Below are positions 11,801 to 28,640 of a stretch of 64,000 bases of DNA, piece after piece. Numbering within the stretch: the first letter of the stretch is position 1; the number at the start of each line of letters is the position of its first letter. The notes beneath the pieces are model-generated. The model did no database searches and was not told where the DNA came from. It saw nothing but the letters and a program-made list of their open reading frames with translations. Source of the DNA: Liolophura sinensis (Eukaryota; Mollusca; Polyplacophora; Chitonida; Chitonidae); the NCBI RefSeq assembly GCF_032854445.1, contig NC_088300.1, forward strand, positions 14,575,570 to 14,639,569. The letters run 5' to 3'. The translations under genes and the position numbers were made by a program.

Positions 11801-14754
11801 CTTAAATTAAATGATTTTGTGCAATTGATGTGTCCATTTTTGTTTTAGGTATAACAGTCAATAATTTACCAATCGTTATTGGCCAGTATGCCTCGATCCT
11901 TTTTTTCTCTTCAAACAGGCTAATTTGTTTCTGCCATATATCCAGGATTACACTTGTGGTTTCTTTCAGCACAGAGTACAACAACTATAAATCTTAAGCA
12001 AGTATAAAATTAAAATAGTATGTATGTATGTATGTATACATGCTGAGATTTTCTGTATCCTTGTTCCATAAGCACCAAGCGAGCAGCAACAAGTGCCATT
12101 ATCTTTGGTGTGACCCGACCCGGGTTTGATCGCAGTTCTCCAGACTTCATTTAATTAGAGTATATTAAAATTGCAACGTTGGAGGCAAATCAAAGAGCAA
12201 GCAAAAAGCGTCCTATACAACAGCCAGGTTGTCCTTTGGGAATAAACCAAAACGCTTCGTCTCTTTTTCCTTCTTCAATATAAGGTCACAAAACTAGCAG
12301 ATATATGAACATATATGTACGTTGTATGTACTACATAAGAGAATATTTCAAGTGAAACGTTGGAGGCAAATAAAAAAGCAAGCGCACAGCGTTGTGTATG
12401 CATATACAGCTATGTAGTCATTCGGGAAGAAACTAAAACACTTCGTCTTTTTCTTCCTTCAATATAATGTCACAAAACTGACCGATACATGAAATTAAAT
12501 GTGTGTGGTCTTGATCAAGGTTTACTGTAATTTCTACCTGCAACAAGCTATACAGGCCTAGAAAAAAGAAGGTCTTTAAACAAACTATAGCCAGAGCTTT
12601 CTTGGACCTACATCTGGAATACAGATCCGTGCGATCCCGGAATCTTATTAGTGATGGTGACACAATGTTTCAACACAGTTCAATCTAAAGGCAGACCATG
12701 GCCACAGCTAAATGTAAACCGAAACGGACCACCTCCAAAATTTAATGCCTTCGGCATTATACATAGCTCAAAGCCAATTTGATCACAAAATTGTATCCAA
12801 ATTCCGTCATAATATGCATGTACGACGCCAAGAACTTACGATTTTATAACTTATTACTCGTCTGAAGTAATAAATGAGAAGAATGTGAGGCGTAAAGAGA
12901 GTGAGAAAACTACATATTATCTCACCCTATGGTGCAATCCTTCCTGGAGGTGCAGTATGCGTACATGTTGTAACCTCCCATGGCGGCGCCGTAAAGAATA
13001 CAACCAAACACCAATAGGTAGATGGGGAAATGACAAGCAGAGGAGTTTCCAAACTTACAGGTGAAATACGTCGCATTTACCCATTTTACGTCAGAGTACA
13101 AGATACAATTCCCATCGAAATTTAACTGAAAAAGGAAAATTAAACAAATCTCAATGCAATATTTCAATTCCTTGGCTTTACAGGATAAACAAACAAAACG
13201 AGACAAAACCTTCTCAATGGAAACAATCTGCAACTCATTTCCAAGAGTTTAACGGGTAGGAGCGCACAAAGTTAAAGCAGCAGGTAAAGTTGCTTAGCTG
13301 GACAGTCGTGAATTCAAATCTTACTCCAATCAATCAGTACATACATGCAAATCGACACTATTCTTGATGTCAGCACTGGAAATCATATCATGTTTAATCA
13401 CGTATACCCTGTAGAAAACTAAGAATGTGTAATAATGTATTATACAAAATATTTCATGATTTTGAATATATTGTGTCCCACACTGCTCTGAAGACAATAT
13501 TGTCGATATCGATACATTCGTGGATGTTATAATATCTTGTATCTAATACAGAATCGAGCAGACTTCAGTTTCACCTGAATATACATGACAAACATGACTG
13601 CTATGAAATAACATTGACGCACTGGCATGCAATCCACTTCTAAGATTTAAATATATAATGTAAAACAACATCTCTTGCAGGATTATATCTTTCGTTATAT
13701 TTGTTACTGATATTTATTCTATTCGTTATTACAGGTATAAGTATTATGTTAAGTATAATTGCAAGCGCCGTTACATGCATTCATATCTACAGCTCTTTAT
13801 TTTCATATGTTTATTAACGCGAGGCGCTGACCTAAGTTGTAATATATACAGGTACCGTATACATGTCTAATATAGCCACATGTAAAGGTACATCAAAGTA
13901 AATGCATCGGTTATAGGCTTTCACATGAGGCAGCTGAAACTTAACACTGGTTCACAGGTTAACTATACAAATGTCAGGGATGTGTTGTGTGTACGTCTGT
14001 AGGTTAAGGCGCTGAGCAAAGGGCTGCAGTATAAATATATATAGAAAGTTACCTGTGTAATTTAGTCGTACTTTGATGTCATTTATCTCAAGTCAGCTTT
14101 TCCAACTCTAACTGGTGTAAACTGATGCATCTTTTAACATTACCCTTGGGCAGACAGTTCGTGTCCATTCAATAGCCATTTTGCAACACAAAAACTTAAC
14201 TTTCACTTTTGGCCGCCGGCGGTATCAGCACAGGTTACACATGGACTAGCCTACCGGCGCCCGATAAACAAATACATACTCGTATTCAGTTGTATGGATA
14301 CAATTACACAGTAAACCATGTGGAGACGAAAATATGTCAACGGGATCATAATTTTACCTGATAATGTATTAAGCTTGGTATATTTAGGGAGGTAGTATTT
14401 TATCATCCATGCATAAAATGCAATTAAGCAACAATGCGACAATGACATTACGTGAGGAACAGGCTAGCAACCGAAAATGCTATAAATACACTGCAGGACA
14501 AGCATCACAGCCACATGTATACAACAATATACTGTACATGTATCCTGATAGTCAAAACTGTCAAGCGGCCTTCAGAGATATTCTATACAGTGAGGTCGCT
14601 GATAGGCTCACTGTTCATCACTTACAAAGAGCAGCAAACGTTTTATACGTACAGATGTTATTCCCAGCGGAACGACAGCAACAAGGCCCGCGATACAACC
14701 TGCGAAGTACAGCAGCGTTTGTGTTAACAAGTGGACATCACCTAATACCGCCAT
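8828..14754 (-). CDS. TMEM179: TMEM179-family four-pass membrane protein, complete
   Basis: Five minus-strand exons: 14754-14653, 13125-12926, 11441-11289, 10481-10388 and 8989-8828. They total 711 bases and give 236 aa plus stop, with every junction GT-AG and in phase; human TMEM179 is of similar length. Four membrane segments are visible: residues about 9-31 (LLTQTLLYFAGCIAG...), 67-88 (FPIYLLVFGCILYG...), 114-136 (LLVVTLFIASCLVSVGF) and 180-204 (spanning exons 4 and 5, TVSWACFLIWTAQ). The family-typical FDGNCILY after TM1 matches FRGRCLLF, and IASCLVSVGF matches IASTIVSVGF of the human protein. Two possible N-glycosylation sites, N51 and N61, lie in the first loop. The C-terminal tail is short and basic, then acidic. 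The molecular role of this family is not established. The start is the first ATG before TM1. It is transcribed away from the calmodulin gene, about 3.1 kb apart. Confidence 0.88.
9383..9436 (+). repeat. SINE fragment, central block (family 1)
   Basis: A short stretch reading GTTTCCCCGAGGCTCTGTCC then GGTTTCCTCCCCACCGTAAT and GCTGACCTTCG. It joins directly to the second SINE family. Confidence 0.6.
9437..9762 (+). repeat. Second SINE-like family (family 2), nearly complete
   Basis: It begins GTGAGTGAGTGAGAG, then GCTTGGGGTTTAACGTCGTA, a TTTTTCAGTCATATGACGAC block, and ends with CTTAGGTGTGACTCGACCCA. The front half recurs at 57212-57300 and the back half at 12070-12150, which shows it is dispersed. 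As I recall, the TTTAACGTCGTA...TTTTTCAGTCATATGACGAC word pair is common in molluscan genomes. Confidence 0.6.
10624..10790 (+). repeat. SINE fragment, central domain and tail (family 1)
   Basis: It begins at ATGCTGGCTTCCTCTCTGG, has a worn central part and ends AATCAAATAAATAAG. It lies in the intron between exons 3 and 4 of the TMEM179-family gene. Confidence 0.75.
11027..11140 (+). repeat. SINE fragment, 3' end (family 1)
   Basis: It carries CCACCATAATGCTGGCCGCG, TATAAGTGAAATATTGTTGA, TACGGCGTAAAACACC and an AAATAAATAAAT tail. It sits in the same intron as the copy at 10624. Confidence 0.8.
12004..12040. repeat. Short GTAT microsatellite
   Basis: About five perfect TATG/GTAT units at 12017-12038, in the intron between exons 2 and 3 of the TMEM179-family gene. 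Confidence 0.7.
12070..12150 (+). repeat. SINE-like fragment, 3' part (family 2)
   Basis: AGCACCAAGCGAGCAGC and TTTGGTGTGACCCGACCCGG match the end of the element at 9437-9762 (CGCCAAGCGAGG...TTAGGTGTGACTCGACCCA). Confidence 0.5.
12158..12494. repeat. Tandem duplication of about 150 bp in a TMEM179-family intron
   Basis: Copies at 12158-12310 and 12339-12494 (offset about 180) share ACGTTGGAGGCAAAT, AGCAAGC, CTTCGTCT, CTTCAATATAA and GTCACAAAACT in the same order. They differ by substitutions and indels, so the event is not very recent. Confidence 0.75.
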
Positions 14755-15154
14755 GATGCCTTTAGAAGGAGGTTGTCTCTCTCCCGTGTACACATGCGTG
14801 TATATATAATTCCGGCCTAAAGGCTCAGCCTGACATGTCCTATTTTAATAACAGGCGTATTGTTTACTTCTCTGGCCGTTTTCTTTGCTGTTAGGTGGGG
14901 GGACGATTCGTCGCCTACTTGTGTACCTCGATCCTTGTACAGACCCCAATCAGCAGTATAATACAATACCCTGGTCGTTTTAAGCACGACTGATCTATTA
15001 AGATTGGTTAGTTTAGGTTAAGAATCGGCTACATATGCATGTATACTCGGACATGAAACAGGCATGTAGGTACTGTTGAGTCATGATTCAACCTGACAGA
15101 TCTTAATTCTTTCTGAAGGTAAGGTTGCATGGGATGCAAAAGCCATTCAAAATA

Positions 15155-15271
15155 TTTATTTATTTGATTGGTGTTTTACGCCGTACTCAAGAATATTTCA
15201 CTTATATGACGGCGGCCAGCGTTGTGGTAGGAGGAAACCGGGCAGAGCTCGGGGAAACCCACGACCATTAC
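15155..15271 (-). repeat. SINE fragment, tail and central domain (family 1)
   Basis: ATTTATTTGATTGGTG, ACGCCGTACTCAAGAATATT and GACGGCGGCCAGCG are all present. It breaks off after the AAACCCACGACCATT block. Confidence 0.85.
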
Positions 15272-15285
15272 AAACAAATCTATAT

Positions 15286-15333
15286 CCCTGCCCAGCCCAC
15301 ACCCACCGTCCTCCACCCCCTCCCTCCGCCCCT
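15286..15333 (-). other. G-run cluster on minus, possible G-quadruplex
   Basis: The plus strand has seven runs of three or more C within 48 bases. On the minus strand these are G runs with loops of one to nine bases. This is a sequence pattern only; folding is inferred. Confidence 0.45.
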
Positions 15334-17861
15334 CAAAAGCTGTATTAAGATAATAAAGTTGGTACAGGTTGGTGTAGGTGACTGATTAAAAGATAAATAT
15401 TCTATTGACGAAATAAAAATGGATCCAGGCACTGACTTTGTACTGGTACAGGTCTTTGTAACTCGCTAATTAAAAGATAAACATTCTACTGGGAAAATGC
15501 AATGGACTGAAGTAATGACTTTGCACTCTTTATTCTCGCAATAACCTGGGACATAATAGGGCAGACTTACTACAATGTAGAGTCTCACCGGTAAAAGAGT
15601 TTAATAATCGTACTAATGGTTGCTGCCTCGCTTGACGCTCAGCAATGAGAGGAGATGAGGTGACTGGGTGGGGTGTAATTTCTGGTGTTTCCAGTATGAT
15701 ACCTCAATGTCGGCAGCACTTTGGTGTGGACTCCCTTTGCCACAAGAATACACAGTACGTGCACACACAGACTTCTCCTCGATTAAAAAATTTTAAGTAC
15801 GCAGTAAATCCCCATATATAGATGTACATGCTTATGATGGCGACCAGATTTGCCTGTGGAGGAAGTCGAAGTAACTGCATGCCAGACGAGCTTTATATTG
15901 GAGATGGCAAGTAGAGTTTTCAACGCATTATATCGTAATCCAGCATCAAACCCGCGCTTCATATACTTCACATGATAACGAGTTGCGCACCTTATCAGCC
16001 ACGTCCACTTCGTTTGCCTCCTTGGTTAAAATGGATAACCTGACTACTGATGGTTTTTTAGTGCAGGCTAACTGAAGCATAGTGTCAGACGCAGTACGTC
16101 CCGTCGACGCATGCGCCTTGTCAGTATCAGTACTACACTTAGTCCAATTTGGGAATGAAAACCTGGCCACCCATAATGGCATCTTTGTTTGCAATTGTGA
16201 TTCTCGCAGTGAGAAGGCCGTGAACTTTGCCGACGACTCAGTTAAGTGTACATTATGTAAAACTGTATGTTCCAAACGAAGCGGAACGCGTAAACCATTT
16301 TAGCCTTGTAACTACATGTGTAGTCAGCAAACCATATCAGAAACTGTCACTCAAACAGCGACTTTTCTTATTCACCACTTACTCGTCCGATTCTGATTGT
16401 TTGATACTCGACAAAAAAAAAAGTATGCCGAAAATATACTGTTTTTAAATGTCAGGTCATAGATCGTGGTCGTTGTCATGGAGATTTGTCGCAATGCGCC
16501 ACCATCATGACGCCATACGGACAGCATCTTGTCTAGCAAGTTTTAATGAAGGGAGCAGTAATTTCAAGGCATTGTCGTCCAAGCATAACTACTGAAGAGT
16601 TTAAACTCACTCAGTGACAGTAGTTGAGTAGGTTTTGTGGTTGATAAAGTAACGGTGGTTATATATGATAAAAAAATAGCGCATGTAAGCACGACTGTAA
16701 ATTTTAATTGGGTTTTGATGATTTACTTTAGGTACATGGTACCTCGAGATGAAGACTGCTTTTGGAAAGGTTTTTGGTAATGTCTGTATGATATATCTTA
16801 TCTGAACGTTTACAAATTGTGTACCGTACTGCTGGTACATGTACACAAAATTATGTGCATGCGCATTTTACCACAATAGTGTGTCACTCGTACACAATAG
16901 TTATTAAAGAGTTGCAGAGTTATAGATGTTAAATCTTCTCAGGTGCAAATAGCGTAAAGAAGTAGAGCTTATCAAGGTATTCAGGAGGCGTATGCGGTTT
17001 CTGGACTACACGTAGTTAGTTTCGTCAGGGCGCATGCACATAATGGTGACGCGTCGTGTTTCTGGTTTATTCAATTTCCGGTGTGTGGCTCACTGAAGTT
17101 CCATAAATTTACAACACGCTCAAAATGGTTAACTAGGAAAAACGAACACCATCAGTCTCCCCTGAAAGGAAAAGACCCCTGAATATCGACGAAGGTATTA
17201 CCAAATAGACCACTTAAAATTGTGCATAAATGTACTTTCATTTATATTTTTACATTTTTTTGAAGAGAGTTAAAGGTGCTCAAACATTTGAATTCTAAGG
17301 TAAGATTCTTCATACTATCAGAGTTTAGGAACTCAGGAAGAACTCTAATCACGACACTGAATGTTGGAATAACTATTTTTATTCACAAGTAAAAGATTAC
17401 TGGTGAAACATTCCCAAAAAGTCCTTCCTTCTGAACATCAGGAAAAAAGGCGATGTGACTAGATACCGTCAGTAGGCTATAGCTCATAAAACTCACCTTA
17501 CTATTCAAATATCTGAATGCCTTTCGGCACTCTTACAAAGGTCTGAAAAAACACATGAAAGTATTTTTACGCATAGTTTTCAATTGTCTGGATGGTGAAC
17601 CTTACTTCACATTTCAGCTTTCTTTTACTTTGTTATTCTCTTTAAAACTCGTTTTCACACAACGATGCTATACAGAGTGGCTTTGAATTCAATTTCCCTC
17701 GTCGTCTGAATAATGACAGCTCCCCCCCGAGTCTTCATTATACAAATTTGACCCGCGCTCTCACTTAGTCCACTTAACAGGCATACGTCAATGCTCTTCT
17801 TCGTCGTTTTGCGTGGTGCGTTTAGCTACAGTTGGACTGACTCTCACAAACTACATACATA

Positions 17862-25151
<7,290 letters not shown>

Positions 25152-25601
25152 TACCAGGCAGTTGTTCGGGTATAACAACTGTATGTATACAAAGACGATC
25201 CGTCTTCCTAGCGCTTATCAGCTCTTTGGATCCTAAAACAGCAATATCCAGCAGATTTGTTCAATAACGTTTCAGAGCACATCTGTAAAGCTACAACCGA
25301 ATCTTTACATTATGAGATTAATCTCTACACACGAAGGTTAAAAACTAACATCGTACCATCAGTTTTCATATACCTTTTGCCATTTTTTCATTCTTCATGT
25401 TTTGCATTCCTACACACTGTTTATGTCTGGATATTGTTGTTAATATGTCGTCATGTTACAAGAGAACACTGGTAAATGTGGCTTGGGCCGGAAACGTTAT
25501 CTCATTCTTAACATTTCATATTTATGATAATACTCAGTAGATTTGTGTCAAAGCCAGCCACAAAATATGCCTGTAATAGTAATATAGACTGGCGTGCATA
25601 T

Positions 25602-25805
25602 ACTTGCCGTAATCTTTCGAGCCTCCACGTTCTGCGTTACAAACACCGATCGTATCGATATAAGCGGGTTTCGGATTGACACAAACTTTGTCTTAAAATA
25701 TGTATTGATTCCAAATGGTTTAAAGTGCATTGCGACGTTACGAAAACTTTCAGTACATTTATGAAACTTTCCTTCTTCCTGACCGTTCACGTTCCAAGCA
25801 TCTTT
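25602..25805 (-). CDS. Candidate exon of an unknown minus-strand gene
   Basis: An open frame starts at an ATG near 25817 on the minus strand, beginning MEPAKDAWNVNGQ. It is rich in charged residues with mixed codon use unlike the AT-rich flanks. I do not recognise a family. A possible boundary is a GC-type donor (GCAAGT) after a Lys-Ile-Thr codon run near 25602. It may equally be chance. Confidence 0.15.
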
Positions 25806-26689
25806 TGCAGGCTCCATTGAAAAAGTAATATAAAAATTATAAGCAAATATTCTCCATATGTATCAGCGTCTATATGATTATTTCATATGCGTAGAAGTTA
25901 AATCGACGTGTTTGCACAATCCAGGCCAATTAGTCTTACACTGTTAGTACACGTATATCTCCTAATACAGTTTATATTTTTTCATATTTAATAAATTGTT
26001 TTACTTTGAACCCTTGTTTAAATAGTGTTTTCACTTCAATGATTTTTGGTGTAGAGTTCTATATATGTTTGATAACAAGGCTACATACAGCGGATAGGCT
26101 GCATGCAGTTGGTTATAGAACCGTGCATGGTGAGATGTATACATGGCCTTGTGCAAATTATCCATTATCAGCTCACAGGGTTGACTCACAAACGGTGATG
26201 TTCACTAATTCTTTGTTCAGTAGCTTTATTCTTTTAATTTTGGGGACATCTTTTCAACCAACATACATGTGATTGTAGCAGGAATATTTACTTTTTTTAA
26301 CATGGTTAGTAGATCTATGACCAACATATTGATATCTGTATCACTCCCCCACCTACCCACCCCATCCAAACTGAGAGAGAAATGTAATTCTTTGCTTTCA
26401 GTACTCCTTATATCTGTCCTAAAATTTAGAAGAAATAAGTTTTCTGTTAGTACTTATAGCGCGTTGTAATATTAAGTGTGATTCTGAGGACCACCGTAAT
26501 GTCTGGTATAGAACCCTGCTAGTGCTTATTGGCGTTATGTATATACCCATACAGGCACAGTTAACGTTTACCAATCACATTTTATACTGGTTGAGTATTT
26601 CATGCTGTCGAAATAATTTATATCTGCTGTAAACGGGCAGCAATCTATTCACTAACATTACCATGTCTATAAACAACATCCTATTGCAG

Positions 26690-26852
26690 CTGTAACGCAT
26701 CTATGCGTGGAAACAAAGATTCGTATACCAGACGTCAACCAATTAGGACGTTCCAGGCTAATAATCGCAAGGCCAATTCCTAAAACGATGAATAACACAA
26801 ACCACCAAAGAACTAAGAAAGTATATAAAGTACGAAAATAGGACGAAATCAT
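26690..26852 (-). CDS. Candidate membrane-segment exon of unknown minus-strand gene
   Basis: The frame begins MISSYFRTLYTFLVLWWFVL and continues with a strongly hydrophobic stretch ending ISLERPNWLTSG. One transmembrane helix followed by a Pro-x-Trp turn is reminiscent of the first exon of claudin/LHFPL-type tetraspan proteins, but I cannot place it. A GTATAC donor-like word follows. No further exons were found. Confidence 0.18.
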
Positions 26853-26988
26853 GCAAAGAGAAGCAGTCAACACTTTTCAATGGTGTTAGAAAGACGCAAG
26901 GTATGTTTGAGGCGACTGAGTGACATCAGTATTCAAATCATGTATCATACTAGACTATAATTGTCGATAACAAAATATGTATTTCAGC

Positions 26989-27201
26989 TGCGCTTTGAAT
27001 GCAACTGTTCATATATCCAACGTGGCGAGCGAACTCAACACGATGAATATACAGCCCTTATTAGACACAATCATGCAGCAGAGCGCCACAGATTCAGTGC
27101 TGGACGCTCTGTCCATGTTGACTTACAAAAGAGTTATACTTATTGTAAAACTTAAGAAACTTGGAGTGAAGGCGTTTGATGGAATAGCCAGACCATTTTA
27201 A
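26989..27201 (+). CDS. Candidate terminal exon of unknown plus-strand gene
   Basis: After a TATTTCAG acceptor-like site (AG at 26987-26988) an open frame runs to a TAA at 27199-27201. It includes NVASELNTMNIQPLLD and SVLDALSMLTYKRVILIVK. The composition is protein-like, with alternating hydrophobic and polar residues, but I recognise no family. Another frame through the same bases is also open for most of the length, which weakens the case. Confidence 0.2.
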   Translation, partial: CALNATVHISNVASELNTMNIQPLLDTIMQQSATDSVLDALSMLTYKRVILIVKLKKLGVKAFDGIARPF

Positions 27202-28556
27202 ACATTCTATGTTCTACACAGCTTATTGCGGTGTATACTTTGTGTTAAAACTCATTTAATAATCCATTTAATGCAAATGAACATTTGTTGAATCTTGGCA
27301 AATAGTATAGACTTGAAAAACAAATACATTTTTTTAAAATCTGAATTCCGAAAATTAAAGGCATTTTATTCCAACTCAGAATCAAGTTTTTGTTCGAAAA
27401 ATACTGCAACTACAAACCGAAAGAGCTATGTAGGCCAATGTGATAAACAGATTAAGAGATAATGTCCTCTAAAGAAGCATACGGCAGTATTCAGTAAAAT
27501 CAAATACAGCACGATTTGTCGTTCACATACAAACAGAGGTTCTTAATAATAAAACAGTGCTTGCATTTGTTCTTAATAGAAGCGCCTGTCGGTGGCTGCT
27601 AGCTTGATTCGACTGCCACAGGGATCTGAACCAGTCGCGTGTTCAAATCCAGTACTCCATGTTTGAACTGCGGTGTATTTTTATAGCCCAAACATAACTG
27701 CATCAAACCATGCTTGGCTTTGCATAGTTTTTCCCACGTTTTTTTCCCATAGTTTTTTCTTACGCACAAACTTGCATCTTCCTTACATAATCACATACAG
27801 TACGTGTATGAGAACGGGGCCATTAATGAACAAATCTCATGACCAATGCGAGAATTGAACCTCCAAGTTTCATGTGCATTACCATTAGTTGGGCTCGCGC
27901 AGTTTAGGCCTACCCATACTTATTTATTGCCATGCCTAGTTTAGCGCATGGCCCATTTCGTTACCTAGCATCGTTTGCAAAATCATTTAGGCCTAATTGT
28001 CACTGTCAAAGTAATCAAATGCAGGGTATAGTGTAACCCTATCACACCATTTGCACAGAAACATAACGTCGCGAATTTACATATGATAGAGGCCGATGTA
28101 GGCCCATACCTCCACTATGGAATAAATTTATATTCGGACATGTAGGCATCCAGCATTGAGGAAAATAGGCCTAGGCTATAGGCATATTCAGACGTGAAAT
28201 GATGATGTATGGTGAGTGACGGGCCCCATGATAACCATGGATGGTCGGGGCTATAAATGAATAGGCCTACTGTAGGCCCGATACATATACCGGTACCAGT
28301 AGCCAAATTGAGTCAGAAAGTTCGTTAGTTGGGCCTGCGATAGGCACTACGTGTAGGTCTGTGATACCTGGAGAATGGAGGATATTTTCTCCATGTTCTG
28401 TCTGGTTTTCTCCACGAATAACCTCTCCCGTCTTGTGCAAAATTTTAGCAAAGCATTATATTTCAATCAAATAAATAGGCCGTAACAACTGGGAATGCAG
28501 AGATTGAAGCCCGGCTGTAGAAGTACAGCAATAGTTAGCTCCCCTATATTAGCAAG

Positions 28557-28570
28557 TCACCAGAGGGCAG
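28557..28570 (+). promoter_or_regulatory. CTCF-like motif just upstream of ATXN3
   Basis: TCACCAGAGGGCAG closely fits the core CTCF consensus CCACYAGRKGGCAG known from bilaterians. It lies about 70 bases before the ATXN3 ATG. Binding is inferred from the motif only. Confidence 0.4.
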
Positions 28571-28640
28571 TATAAACAGTATCAATTTTCAACAACAACA
28601 AAACAAGAAGTGAAAGTGTACATAAGTTGGATTTAGGACT

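Larger units (their letters stand above)
14755..17861. other. Divergent intergenic region between the TMEM179-family gene and calmodulin
   Basis: It holds a SINE fragment (15155-15271), a C-rich run (15286-15333), and a somewhat CpG-richer stretch at about 15980-16300 with an ACGCATGCGCC word (near 16106) that resembles an NRF1 site. Two overlapping open frames there (15946-16275 on minus and 16082-16303 on plus) have no recognised relatives. Both promoters should lie in this region. Confidence 0.5.
25152..28640. other. Region between calmodulin and ATXN3
   Basis: The left part should be the calmodulin 3' UTR; an AATAAA at 25990-25995 is one candidate end. Two open frames that look more protein-like than their surroundings are listed separately. 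TAGGCCTA-type palindromes are dense from about 27900 to 28350. The rest shows nothing I recognise. Confidence 0.5.

Noticed and set aside
15946-16303. Overlapping 109-codon minus and 73-codon plus frames in the calmodulin upstream region
   Set aside because: The overlap on opposite strands and higher CpG content suggest a promoter-like stretch with chance open frames. No homology is recognised.
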